Assembly: GCA_033439765.1 (NCBI GenBank)
Contig: JAULSN010000002.1
Location: 2,294,001 to 2,358,000, forward strand
Source: Lasiosphaeria ovina
Lineage: Eukaryota > Ascomycota > Sordariomycetes > Sordariales > Lasiosphaeriaceae
Direction: 5' to 3'
DNA: 64,000 nucleotides
The position numbers and the translations under genes are program-made. The notes beneath the pieces were generated by a model. The model saw only the letters and a program-made list of their open reading frames with translations. It searched no databases and was not told where the DNA came from. Every line of letters begins with the position of its first letter. Positions within the stretch are counted from its first letter, which is position 1. Below are positions 11,584 through 23,026 of this stretch, piece after piece.

Positions 11584-13804
11584 GCATCACAACTGCTCCT
11601 TCGTGAGCTTGAAAGGTTTGTTACCCCTCAATTTTTGTTCTTAAGGTTGAAAGCTCTCCGCCCCGCCGGGCCCCTCATCGCGAGCCACTCAGTCTACCCC
11701 TCTAGCCTCTAATAGAGTTTAAACTCGAAACTCAGATGAATACCTCGCCTCAGAACTCCAAGTAGCTTGCGTTCTCGATAGGCTAGTCAAAACATTCTTG
11801 CAGCGTCGATTACGATCACGGGACAACCTGCGAGTCGGCAGATGGCCAGTGGCTGAATGGCACGTTGAGATGTGGCAATGCGGCAAGCACTGGATGAGAA
11901 TCTCCAGGATCGGGCCCAGCCTCACTTTTCGCCTGCACAAGCGAGCGCGCCGTCATGCAGGTCAGCCAGCAGCCTATTCCAACGAGAGCTATTGGGATCG
12001 CTATTTTGGGATTTGCTCAGCACCAAACTAATAGAAGCCAGCCAGGAATGCTGCAGCAGCCTGTACAGGCTCCGTAGAGAGCGAGGTGTGGATGTCGCCC
12101 GTGGCAAGGCCTCCAGTATGTGGACCTCTGTTTCTGTGCGAGCAGACGGGCAGGAATTGACGCACACCCTCTGGGGGTCCAAAGCTCCCGTCCCACTCAA
12201 GCCCGTAATGCCAGCACAACGCTGTCTCTGCAGTTCGGCCAACTACCTAAATGTTAGCACTGCGCTAACTCTGTCAACTCCATGCCTCCGCAGCAGGTCC
12301 TGATGCCTGTCCAGTGCTGCGCGCGCAAAAGAGGAACAGAATAATGGCCGGGATTTTCAGCAGATATCCAACTGGCGGTCAGTGGTCCAGCTGGACAGCT
12401 CATCAGCTAAGTGTTGTGGGTCAGAGATAGAGCACAAAGACCCGAGTGAAGAGGGAATGGGTGAAAAGGCATCAAAAAAGACGAAATCGCGACAGCGTAG
12501 CAGAACAGAAGCCAGTTTAGGTTCTGTTGGAGACGACACCAGGCCGTTGCAGCGTAAAGTGTCGATATGTACCCCCCTCAGTCCCCTCAGCACCAATTCT
12601 GGAAGAAGGAGCGAGGAGAAGGTCGTCCGTGCCGAATGTTCGTGTCCACAGTGCCAAAAGAAATAACCTGCTTGATTGCCCCACTATGATAGACGTGAAG
12701 TCCCGAAAGTGGGATAGCCCCGCACGAGGAGCCGAGAATTGAGCACGAGCGACTTTGATCCTTAACGCGAGCTCTGCCCCGCGACTGGCTGCAGGCTCTT
12801 CCCCTTTTTCTGGTTGAAAAATGTCGAACGAACCCCACCAAGTGAAGTACCTGGTACAGAATTTTGAGCGATGGGTGCGCAATCTCGGCCAGCTTTTCTC
12901 GGAGTACCAAAACGGCCGACGCCTACGCCACGGGCACGACAAACTTTAATAAGGCCAGGAAGGCATATCGCAAATGCAGCTGGAGAGCAGAAGGACATGG
13001 TCTGAAGCCGATTCTATTTTATCAAGCCCGGTGTCCGCTTCTCTGGAGCAGAGGGAGGAGTCATACTTTTCCCAACCACTTTCTTTTTCGAGGTCTTCGG
13101 AAGGGAGCAAGTCGATCCCGAAGGCTGGTACCTTCTTCGTACTGGTGTACTGAGTACCTGTCCTCTTTGGACGATTGACTGGTGGGGCACTAGGCCTGAT
13201 TGGGACAAAGAAAATTGCTTCTGTTTTACCACCATTTCTGCTCTGGGGGGGCGACAGTGGTTCATTTCGAGGGCACTGGCACACCACCCCCACTTCTTTC
13301 CACACTGTCCACTGCACGCCAGCGCGGGAACTCCTCCCCCTCTTCGCGCAAACCATCTTTTCTACCTCTTCCCCCCTCTTCTCGTTTTCTCAAACCCCTC
13401 CCAAGTTTTCCTTTCCCCATCCATCCTCAGCATCCCGCGCGCGCACATTGACGATTCGCCCCGCATCATCGAGTAGTCTTCGCTTCCCCAAGCAAGACTC
13501 GATTTCTAGATTGATTTGGCACCGGCCATCTTAATAATAAACATCACCGACGGGTCTTTCCATGATTATATCACAAATGAGCAGATACACGACACAGAGT
13601 CAACAAGACACACTTTAAATCCCACGGGAGAGTGCCTGCGAGCGAGGAGCCAGGCGATTTCAACTATCGTTCTGCAAGGGTCATCAAGACATCCGAGTGC
13701 CGTTGTAATTGTCGCCGCCGTCGCCGTCGCTGTCGCAGTCATCGTCGTCATCCGATTTGCCGCGCCGATTTCCCCGCGACGTGCAAACACGACAGTCAAA
13801 CAAG
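11584..13804. promoter_or_regulatory. Upstream region of the C2H2 regulator gene
   Basis: Non-coding DNA 5' of the zinc-finger gene. The last 500 nt carry strong CT-rich tracts (about 13290-13430), a usual feature of promoter/5' UTR in filamentous ascomycetes, and a CGY-rich run at 13705-13760 just before the ATG. No ATG in the gene's frame precedes 13805 in this stretch, since the upstream open part of that frame starts only at TTG. Farther upstream I see no gene. Confidence 0.5.
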
Positions 13805-16406
13805 ATGCCCGGTCCCAGCGTAGCGGCAGCATTGCCGTCGTCGGCCGCATCAACACCGGCTTCGCGAAAGACCTCACTCGCCCCAGAGAGGAAGTACAAG
13901 TGCCAGTTCTGCAACCGGGCTTTTAGCAGGAGTGAGCACCGCAGCAGACACGAGCGTTCGCGTACGTATATGCCCTCTCTGCCTAACCTCTTCTTTGCTC
14001 CTTCCTGCCGGCCGGAATTGGTGACGCTTCGATGGCTTTTTCTATTCGCACAAGCAACTTTTGTTCCACCAGCTAACAATGCATCCCAGACACGAAGGAG
14101 CGGCCATTCAAGTGCATGAAGTGTAGGAGTACTTTTGTCCGACGCGATCTCCTCCTCCGACACGATCGCACGGTCCACGCCAAAGATGGAGGTGTACCTC
14201 TTCACAGTGATGGAAAGCGTCGCGGCGGTCCCAAGACGCCGAGGGCTGTCAGCGGTTCTTCCAAGTCGTCCATTGCCATCGATGCAGCAGCATTGGAGCA
14301 GCTCGAAGCCAGTAGCGATGGTATTTTCGACGTGGAAACCGCTGCGATGCTTGTTGCTGACCTTCATCACAAAGCTACCGCAGCTGCACGGGCCAATAGC
14401 GGACACTACGATGGCGACGCCTCCATGTCTTTCTCTCAGAACAGCAGTGCGATCATGGAGCCTTCGGTGACATACCCTAACGGAGCGATCGGCCTTCCGC
14501 AGTGGGATGGCTTCATGTCGCAGTCGGAAGATGTCAAAGCTCACTCCATCAGCTCGAGTGCATCTGGAACATTTGAAGCTCAAGGCGCCAACCAACTGCC
14601 TCCCATCAGCGCGCACAACTTCAACGGACTGGCCCCAGCCTTGCAATCGATGATCAACTCGCTGCCAACCTCAACTGTCGGCACCCCGACTCCCCAGTCG
14701 CCGTATCTGCCGCATCACGCTCCGGCCCAGGCGGAGGCGTCTCAGTCCCCGGCGGGGTTTAAGATTCCCCAAGTGAACAACGACGAAGATAGAATCATCG
14801 TCTTGGACAATATCCGTGGCAGCGACAACCTGCACTCCATCCCAGAGGGCTTCCAGGTGCCGAACCAGCAGTGCCTGAACCGCTATCTCAGCACGTACTT
14901 CAGCATGTTCCACCACCACCTACCGTTCTTGCACCCAGCTTCGTTTGAGCCAACTCAGGTCGCTCCTCCGTTGCTCCTCGCCGTCCTCTCGATTGGCGCC
15001 CTATATGCCTTTGACCAGGAGCAGGCGTACATGCTGCACATCGGGTCGAAAGTGATGGTCAACCAGTTTCTTCAGAACAAGGAGAACTTTTCATCTCGAA
15101 AGTGCCCTCTGTGGACCATGCAGAGCTCGCTACTCAACATGATTTTTGCAAGCTGGAGCGGCGATCCTAAGGGGCTCGAGTGGGCTTGCTCAATCAAGAG
15201 TCTGCTTGCGAACATGGTCTCTGGTAATCGCTACGAGCTGAAGCTGCGGCAGGAAGGCCGTGAGGGTCGATCGCCTACCCGCGCCGAGTGGGTTGAGGAT
15301 GAGGGGTGCAGGCGTACTTACTACGCCGTCTACATCTTTTTCGGTCTGTTGACGCTCACGTTCAACCACACGCCGGCTATCAGCTTCAACGAGTTTGAGG
15401 ACCTCCAGCTGCCATCTACAGAGTCCATGTGGAACTTGAAGGTTGGCAACGAGGGGGTCTGGCAGGACCATCTGAAGGCGACGCCCAGCGTGACCTTTAT
15501 GGATGCTCACGACAATCTCTTCCAGGGCGAGACGTTGATTTACAGCGCCTTTGCTACTCGCGTCATGATCAACGCTCTCTTCCTCGAAGTCTGGTACCAC
15601 AAGCGCAGTCCCGAGGCTCTGCAGGACGTGGTCACCGAGTACAAGCTCAGACTCGCTCTTGAGACGTGGGAGAAATCTCTCGTACTCTGCGAGCCCGAAG
15701 TTGTCACGGTGCCGCTCAGCATGCCTCACAAGGGGCATCCTTTGATCTTCAACGCGAAGGCGATGTTCCGCAACGCGCGTGCCAGGCTCGAGGTGGATTT
15801 GAAGACGGTTCAGGAGGCCCTCCGCTACCACGACTCGTACGAAGTGGCCGCGGCCATGTCCAATGCTCGAGACCGGGTCAAGCGCTCGACCGAGATGATC
15901 AAGGTCATCCAGGAGTGCTACGACTGCATCGAAACGGCGGTTTCCCAAGGCGTCCGCTGGGTGGCGCGCACCTCGCCCACGAACTGGAGCATCGAGCACC
16001 CTCTGTGCGGCTTGGATCTCATGATCATCCTCAGCCTGTGGCTTTATCGTCTGGAACATGACGAGGAAGCTGCCACGGATGAGGAGATGGTCATGTACAA
16101 CAAGGTCCGCCAGCTCTTTCAAAAGGATCTGGACCGCCCGTATATTGAGCAGCTGAGCTCCGTGGTTGCCCGCCTCTGGGGTTCGATGCTGAACGAAGTG
16201 GTTGTCTGGGGGTATGTCTTTTCCAGCCCTCTTTTCCGATGAACGGCCTGCTAACTCGTCTCTTCAGAATCACTCGTCTGATGGGTGAATCCTTCCGGCT
16301 CCATTCGCAAGCCCTCGTCGGCTATCAGGATGACATTGCTGCATCCTCTAGCGTCTCCACCCCCTCGATGACTTCTCAGGGGGCCGATGAGGAGAGCGTG
16401 TATTAG
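13805..16406 (+). CDS. C2H2 zinc-finger transcription factor with fungal-specific TF middle domain
   Basis: Probable DNA-binding regulator in the nucleus; the target is unknown. Exons are 13805-13961, 14090-16211 and 16268-16406, giving 805 aa in one continuous frame; both introns carry GCTAAC branch sites. Intron 1 splits the first finger's histidine region: C|AC joins to make HERSHTKERPFKC, which confirms the junction. Finger 1 (YKCQFCNRAFSRSEHRSRH) is at about residues 30-50 and finger 2 (FKCMKCRSTFVRRDLLLRH) at about 58-78. A basic stretch and a Ser/Gln/Pro-rich linker follow. The part from about residue 280 onward (FHHHLPFLHPASF, LLLAVLSIGALYAF) resembles the fungal_trans domain usually found in Zn2Cys6 factors; the C2H2 plus fungal_trans architecture is a known minority class. 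Translation starts at the first ATG in frame (context CAAGATG). I do not assign a named orthologue. Confidence 0.9.
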
Positions 16407-18117
16407 TGATGACGACCTCGACGATCTCATTTGTTGTTTCTGGGGTTTGGGGGTTCTTTTCCTAGGCATATACCTCTCTAGCGGGTTCTTTTCTTTTTTT
16501 CTCTCTTTTTCCTTGCCCTCTTTCTTTCTTGTTTCTTCTTTCTCTTTTTCTTTTGAGTGTGTCTTGTTCTTGGACGGGTTTCGGTGGCGCGGGAAGGTGT
16601 GGGTTTCCAGGTTTTGTTGATCTGATTTCACTCTGCTTTCTTTTCTGCATTTCGCGTCTGCATCGTCATGGTCTCAGGCAATACTGGGGGCAGGTTTGGA
16701 ACACACCGGTTTCGCATTGGTCCGGCGGAGGGGGGGGACCACAGCGCTCCTGGCGCAACCCTAATATCTGCAACACTGTTGGCTGGTCCATGTGGAGGGA
16801 TTCTCTTTCTTCCTGTCTCATTAGCTACGGCGCCCCTACCGTTTATTAATGGCCTTCACGTCGACTTCTCGGGAAGTCGTCCCTATTAGTATCTTTCTCG
16901 ACTACGTCCCGGATACCTTGTTCGATATATTACAGTTTGCCACTGACGGCGTCGCCGTCACTTCTTTTGTTTTTCTTTATTCTCTTTTCATTTCTCTCTT
17001 TTCCGGTCTGTTCTACTTCTGTACTAGATACGGTTGCGATCTAGGGGGTATCGAGCAGCAGGGGGTTATCGGTTTGGGGCTTTGTTTCGGGGGCTCGTGG
17101 CTCAGATGGCCAGGCAGAGCTCACTTTAACTACAAGATTGGTAATCTCAGTTTGTTTTCTCCGGGCCTATATACGCCATGTGCGTGTAGATATCTCAGTA
17201 CAAATGAATCAACACTCTCCACTGTCCATGTCAGCTCTTGCACAGGTTGCGGTACGGGTCGGTGGCGCCACGCCAGGCCTGGCTCATCTCTCGCCGCGTT
17301 GTGCGACCTCTCCGGCCTCGTACGGCCGGGTGTCTGCAGGTACCTGGCTTCACCAAGGTCACGGTGTCGGTTCGTTGCTCGCGGAAGTGAGGCAGCCACC
17401 TCCAAGGTGATGAAAGTGGCGGTTGGTTGTGCAGTCTTTCATTCTTTCCCTCCTTCCGTTCTTCCTTTCCTTTTCTCTCTCTCACCTTCCGTGTCTGTCT
17501 GCCTACCTACCCGAAGTCAACGCAAGTGGGAAGCGCTCAACCAGCTCTCCCTTGTACCGCAGAAAGGTAACAGCAACCTGACAGGTTTCGTGTACTCGTT
17601 CCGTTGGAGACTCGGTCCGTCAGCTTCTCTTCTGGCTGCGCCCGGTATTGACCTATCCTAGGCAATCAAGGTCGAGTGCCAGCCAGCCAGCCTTGGCTGC
17701 CGTTCTCCTTCGATCTGTTTGTTCTTGTTCGTCAAGTCGTCCCATCTCATCCCATCCAGTGTTCTACAAGGTCCTGTTTAGCGAGGGGCCCTTGCAAACC
17801 CCTAGTTTGCTGTTGAGAAGAGCTCGGGGTCTCTTTTGCAACAAAAATCACAATTTTATTCATTCTCGAGACCAGCAAGCTGGCTGCAATCTCACTTGGG
17901 GCAAGCCAGCGGACGCACGGAGGGATAACCGAGACAGACGCACGCACGAAGGTGAAAGAACTTGTTTTATGTGACCTGGGGGAGGGGTGTTGGTTATTCT
18001 GCCCGGCTGGCTACATTCTGCGGCTGCGACTCGGACACGATATCGGGATCGATATCGCACCTTTGCGGACAGAGTGATACACATACATATACGACGCACC
18101 GAAGCGAAGCGAATCCA
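16407..18117. other. Intergenic region between the C2H2 factor and the GH16 gene
   Basis: The first part is the 3' flank of the zinc-finger gene, with a long TC-rich run at about 16480-16560. A 270-aa frame at 16849-17661 has no domain, coding bias or splice support and is rejected. Around 17440-17500 there is another TC-rich tract that could belong to a promoter. Near 18040-18060 an imperfect GATATCGGGATCGATATC dyad precedes the GH16 ATG. Confidence 0.45.
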
Positions 18118-19610
18118 ATGGGCCATGGGCTGGCCACTGCCGCTGCCGCCGTCACCATGATAATGCCGATACTGTGGCATAGGCAGCGGTCGTGGCAGCA
18201 GCAGCAGCGCTCTACTTCAAAAACCAACATTCGATCGCACTCGCGCTCGCACTCGCGAAGAAGGCCACAGATACCGACACCGTCGTCATCCGTTAGGACG
18301 CTTCTGTGCATCATCACCAGCATCGCCCCCCTGCTCCTCGTAGCAATCACCTTGCCGTCCCCGGCACGCGCCGACTGCGAGTGCGGCTACTCGGCGGCGA
18401 CCAGGAGCTGGGCCAACAGGACGACGGTAACTACCACCACAGGCGAGAAGCAGCAAGACGGGGAAGAGGATGAGGATGGAGAGTGGGAATATGTCTTTAC
18501 GGACCTGATCGAGACGGACTTTGCGCGGCTCGGCAGCAGCAGCATAGGCGCCGACACGGACTGGGCGCGGCAGGTGTTCAACCTGAGCCGGGCGCGGGCG
18601 CGCGGCGAGTTCGGCGAGATGTTTGCGCTCGGCAACGTTGTCGATACTGCTGCTGGTGCTGCTGGAGGGGGGAACGACGAGGAGGGCGCGGCGCTGCAGC
18701 TCGTCGTCGGCAGCCAGCTCGTCGACGGCATGGTGCCCGTGGCGGAGCTGGACACGCGCAGGCTGGACCTGTTCTGGGGCACGTTCCGCGCGTCGATGAA
18801 GCTGCCGCGCACGCCGGGGACGTGTGCGGCGTTTTTCTGGGTAGGTATTTACCTACTTACCCCCTTTTTGTTGTTGATGATGATATGTGTGGGAGTTGTG
18901 GGCTGACCACTGGTCCTCTCCAGTACTTCAACGACACGCAGGAGATCGACATGGAGTTTTTGACCAAAGACTTTGACGCCAGCAACAACAGCTTCCCGGT
19001 CAACCTGGTGCTGCAGTCGGCGGCGTCGGCCGCGCGGGGGTACGACGCGGCGCAGACAGGCGACGGCAGCTTCGTGCGGGCGCAGCTGGGGTTCGACCCG
19101 ACCGCGGGCTTCCACGAGTACCGCATCGACTACGTGCCGGGGCGCGTGGTCTTCTACGCCGACGGGCGGCCGCTGGCGGCCATGCGCGGCGGCGCCGTGC
19201 CCGCGTCGCCCGGCCATTTAATTCTGCAGCACTGGAGCAACGGCAACGCGCTGTGGACGGGCGGGCCGCCGACTACTGATTCTTCCCTGGCCGTGCGCTA
19301 TGTCAAGGCCTACTTCAACTCGTCGGCGCCGCAGCGCGCGAGCGACCACGCCGCCCGCTGCAGCGACCCGGCCGCGGCCGGGGCCGTCTGCGCCGTTCCC
19401 GACGTTGCCGACACGGCGACACCCAATGCGAGCGCGGCCGCTGCGGCGTGGTTCTTTAGCGACCAGGCCAACATGACGAATAACCAGACTGTGTACAGCT
19501 GGCAGAGCGGTGGTGGCGGGTTAGGGCTAAGGAGGCAGAGAGGCTGGCTATGGTGGCCTTCAGCGGCGGCGGCGCTCCTGGTGTGTGGCTGGTCCGCGGC
19601 GCTGTGGTAG
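18118..19610 (+). CDS. GH16-family (concanavalin A-like) glucanase/transglycosylase-like surface protein
   Basis: Predicted cell-wall or secreted enzyme acting on beta-glucans. Exons 18118-18840 and 18924-19610 give 469 aa; the intron starts GTAGGT and ends CTCCAG. The joined sequence FFW/YFNDTQEIDMEF carries the GH16 catalytic signature ExDxE at residues 248-252 (nucleophile, helper Asp, acid/base). Other family-like segments are DLFWGTFRASMKLP before it and FHEYRIDYVPGRVVFYADG plus LILQHWSNGN after it. A hydrophobic segment at about 61-80, then SPARADCECG, looks like a signal peptide or anchor, but a 60-residue basic N-terminal region precedes it, so the start could be internal to an undetected exon or the protein may be a type II anchor. 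The C-terminal tail is hydrophobic (WWPSAAAALLVCGW) and could be a GPI signal. The next gene is also glucanase-like and on the same strand. Confidence 0.87.
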
Positions 19611-21538
19611 TGGTAGTAGCAGCAGTAGTATCTCATGTCACGCAACCACGCCGACTATTGCAACGGCAAGGCGATCGACAGACGGGCGGATGAGAGACGG
19701 GCGGATGAGAGACGGGCGGATGAGAGACGGGCGGGCGGATGGATACCTAGTTGGTCGGTCACACGTTCCTTTCTTGTTCCAGACTTGGCACGCTATGCCA
19801 TGCCATGTTGCTTGAATCAAGGTGCTAAGTGGCACAGAGGTGGCGGATGGGAATCATGTATACTACCAGGAAATGTGCCTACTGTAGCTTCACGATGGAG
19901 GCAGGTAAGGTGTGAAAAGATAATTAATTAGTCAATTTGCCGAAATGCGATGCGATATTCGGTGCGTGTCGTGAATGTGTAGGTCTGTATATATATAAGC
20001 TCGGGCTGCTGGGCCACGCGGGAGGGCAGTCGAAGAGCAGCAGAGGGGTGGTGATCGGAATACTTGGAGGTTACCTAGGTAGTAGTTAGGTAATGTGAGA
20101 CTGTGGGTGGGCAGGATCTGGTCTGGGGAAAGTCAAAGTCTGGGGAAGTGAGCGAGTGGCTGCATGCGGCCCGATAGGCGGGCCACACGCACCACACACA
20201 CACACCCCACACGGGCCGTTTCAAGCATCAGCAGGAAGAGCAGCATCATACTCGAGTACTAACAGACAGACAGAGCGGGGAAGTAAGTGAGAAGTGGGAA
20301 GTGGGAAAGGGGGGTTGCAGCAAAGGTCGGTCACCCGTCCCCAATCCCAAATCCCAAATCCAAGTCGAGGAAATGTCAATGTCAAGTGGTGATGTGATGC
20401 CGCTAACAACGACACCTGACTGGCGGCCGAGTGGGATGCATGGATGGTCAGGGTAGTGTGTTGGCTGTGGAAGCTGCAGTTGTATGTAAAGCCTCTGCTT
20501 CATTCAAGACATACTGGACGGGCGGGTATGGACTCGAAAGAAGGTGCGTAGGTAGGTAGGTAGCCATGTCTCAAAACCACGCCGATGTGTTGTTGTCTTG
20601 CGTTGCAGAGTGCACACGTCTGCGGGAGAGAACGAAACCCACCCCCCCTCTGTCGAGTCTCTTCCTTTGGTTGTTGCAAAGAACGCCACCCCGAGAGTGT
20701 GAACCGCCCGGTTTTATATATTAATCATTATCGCGTGTGAGCGCAACGGACGGCCCTGGCCGAACGAACCCGGGCGTGAGATGCCACGGATGCGCCTCTC
20801 TTCGGCTCTCGCACCTCCCCCCGGCCGCGGCGAGGCCACGAGGCTTGCCGGCACGGCAGCAAGCAGGGGCCGATCGCCGCCACGTCAACCCCAACCAACC
20901 CCAAGGCCGTTGTGCTTGTCAGGCTGTCAGTTAGTCGCCGGCGTGCGGGCAGGGGCCACATGCGAAGGAGCAGAGGATGCAACAAGGTCAAGAAACCAAC
21001 ACGTTTTGTTGGAACCGAACCGGTGACCCACCATCCCGGGAACAGGCCCTGCCCTGCCCTGCCCCTGTCCATCCATGCCATTCCATACATACCTACATGC
21101 GTGCGCGGCAAGCAAAGAGTAGGTAAAAACGCAACGCGACTGGCCAGACCCCATCCCCATCCCCATTCCCGGAACAGGACACAGCTCCGTGGGCTCTCGG
21201 GCCTAGGTGTCCCATCCTGGCGCGCTGCCCCGGTGGTGGTGGAATGGTGATCACGGCCTCACAAACGCACGAGGGAGACGGGAGTCGAACGTTAAAGGCA
21301 GCTAGCTCCGATGCAGTGACGTCAGATGCCGCGGCCACACGTAGGCCCCTAGTCGAAGGAGCCAGTTGTTGTTGTCCGGGTTGTCAGATTGATATAGAGT
21401 TCCTTTAATAATGAGAGATGCCGCCGCCATGGACGTTCCGGATAAGCTTCAGTCTGTCTGTCTGCCTACCTTGAGAACCCATCTCATTGCATTATTTTCT
21501 CTCGAATATTATTGCCCTGATTTCCACGCCTGCTCACC
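19611..21538. other. Intergenic region between the GH16 and GH64 genes
   Basis: No gene seen. Near the GH16 stop there is a 15-nt minisatellite (separate entry). A TGTATATA site followed by TATATAAG lies at 19986-20000. Further on are a CA-rich short repeat near 20190, GGTAGGTAGG at about 20550, and a second TATATA run near 20715. The 120 nt before the GH64 start include a small frame beginning at 21411 that is out of frame with the gene. Confidence 0.45.
19681..19738. repeat. 15-nt tandem minisatellite, about 3.6 copies
   Basis: The unit GACGGGCGGATGAGA is repeated three times exactly, followed by a partial copy. It lies about 70 nt past the GH16 stop codon, so it is probably inside that gene's 3' UTR. 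The unit length is a multiple of three, which makes spurious RRADE open frames. Confidence 0.9.
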
Positions 21539-23026
21539 ATGTCGACGCTCGAAGCGGCGCTCGAGCTGCAGAAGCGAAACAGCATCTTGCAGGCACCGAG
21601 CGAGAATGTCAATAACAACAACGAAAACAACAGGGGGGCCGTACAGGAGCAGCTCGTCATGTCAACCTCACCGACACTCAACATCGCGCTCCAGAACAAC
21701 ACGTCGTCGCCCAACGTGTGGGCATACGTGACCGGGCTCGACATCAACAAGAACAACGCGGTTCTAATCCTGCAGAGCGACGGCGTGACGGGCTACTACC
21801 CACAATCACCAAACACCCCGCTCAGCGCGCTGGCCCAGGACTGCCACATCCGGCTGGGCGGGCCGGGCACGACGCGCACCGTGACGGTGCCGCAGATGGC
21901 GGGCGGGCGCATCTGGTTCGCGCGCGACGGCCAGCTGACGTTCCTGCTGAACCCGGGCCCGGCGCTGGTCGAGCCGTCGGCCACCAACACGTCGGACCCA
22001 AACTACAGCGTCTTCTGGAGCTTCGCCGAGTTCACCTTCAACACAACGCAGTTGTTTGCCAACATCACGTTTGTCGACTTTGTCAGCCTGCCCGTGTCGC
22101 TCGCGCTGGCCAGCGCCACGCCGGGGGCCGCGGCGCAGTCGGTGCCGGGGCTGCCGGCGGCGGGGCTCGACGCCGTGAGCGCGGGGTTAGTGGCGCAGAA
22201 CGCCAGCGACGGCGCCGGCTGGGACCGGCTCGTGGTCAAGACGGCCGCGGGCGCCAACCTGCGCGCGCTCAGCCCCAACGCGGGCATCGTCATGGACGCC
22301 ACACTCCTCCGCGGCTACTACCAGCCCTACGTCGACGCCGTGTGGGCCAAGTACGCCGCGGCGCCGCTCAACGTCGACACGCAGGGGCAGTGGGGGGTGG
22401 TGCAGGGCAAGGTCAGCAGCAGCTCAGGATCGGCGCAGCTCTCGTTCGGCAATGGTGTAGGTGCGTTCGCGCAGCCCAGCAGCGCCGACGTCTTCTCGTG
22501 CAGCACGGGGCCGTTCGCGAACCCCACGGGCTCGGCGGAGCTGGGCAACATCGGGGCGCGGCTGGCGGCGGCGTTCAACCGTAGCACGCTGCTGGTCAAC
22601 GCCAACCAGCCGGCGGCCGAGCGCGTGGCGACGTACTACGTGTCGAACCAGATCACCAACCACTACGCGCGCATAGTGCACGCAGCCGTGCCCGGCGGCA
22701 AGGGCTACGCGTTCCCCTATGACGACGTCGCGCCCGATGACGCCGACAACGTCGCTGGCACTGTGGCCGATGGCAACCCGCAGCTGCTGGTTGTCGCCCT
22801 CGGCGGGCCGGCGACCCTGCCAACGACGGTGACTGCGACTGCGACTGCGACTGCGACTGCGACTGCGACTGCGACTGCGACTGCGACTGCGACTGCGACT
22901 GCGACTGCGACTGCGACTGCGGCTGCCGGTTCCACGGCCACGTCCACTTCGCTGCTTGCGAGGCTGCGCAGCGCGGTGCGCGCCGGCCAGAGAAGGCTGG
23001 GAAGGTGGTGGAGCCGAGGCAAGTGA
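21539..23026 (+). CDS. GH64-family (thaumatin-like) beta-1,3-glucanase-like protein
   Basis: Likely hydrolyses beta-1,3-glucan (family knowledge: GH64 laminaripentaose-producing type). A single exon encodes 495 aa. Family-typical blocks, recognised by eye, include GYYPQSPNTPLSALAQDC, GGRIWFARDGQLTFLLNPGP, SFAEFTFNTTQLFANITFVDFVSLPVSL, LRALSPNAGIVMDATLLRGYY, DVFSCSTGPFANP and NHYARIVHAAVPGGKGYAFPYDDVAP. The N-terminus (MSTLEAALELQKRN) has no signal peptide, which is odd for a wall enzyme. After about residue 430 comes an exact hexanucleotide repeat coding alternating Thr-Ala, then a short arginine-rich tail ending RRLGRWWSRGK. No upstream in-frame exon with a signal peptide was found. The gene follows the GH16 gene in the same direction, with 1.9 kb between them. 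Confidence 0.88.
   Translation: MSTLEAALELQKRNSILQAPSENVNNNNENNRGAVQEQLVMSTSPTLNIALQNNTSSPNVWAYVTGLDINKNNAVLILQSDGVTGYYPQSPNTPLSALAQDCHIRLGGPGTTRTVTVPQMAGGRIWFARDGQLTFLLNPGPALVEPSATNTSDPNYSVFWSFAEFTFNTTQLFANITFVDFVSLPVSLALASATPGAAAQSVPGLPAAGLDAVSAGLVAQNASDGAGWDRLVVKTAAGANLRALSPNAGIVMDATLLRGYYQPYVDAVWAKYAAAPLNVDTQGQWGVVQGKVSSSSGSAQLSFGNGVGAFAQPSSADVFSCSTGPFANPTGSAELGNIGARLAAAFNRSTLLVNANQPAAERVATYYVSNQITNHYARIVHAAVPGGKGYAFPYDDVAPDDADNVAGTVADGNPQLLVVALGGPATLPTTVTATATATATATATATATATATATATATATAAAGSTATSTSLLARLRSAVRAGQRRLGRWWSRGK
22831..22920 (+). repeat. (GACTGC)15 coding microsatellite
   Basis: Fifteen perfect tandem copies of GACTGC lie inside the GH64 gene. In the reading frame they code for a Thr-Ala dipeptide run of about 30 residues between the glucanase domain and the basic tail. 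The period is a multiple of three, so copy-number changes keep the frame. Confidence 0.97.

Noticed and set aside
13684..14646. 320-aa frame opposite the C2H2 gene start
   Set aside because: Covers the zinc-finger exons and intron on the other strand without any motif.
16849..17661. 270-aa plus-strand frame after the C2H2 gene
   Set aside because: Low-information sequence, several TC-rich tracts, no family resemblance or codon bias.
21270..21300. GGGAGTCGAAC resembling a reverse-strand tRNA T-arm
   Set aside because: The stem pairs only at one position and no cloverleaf can be built.
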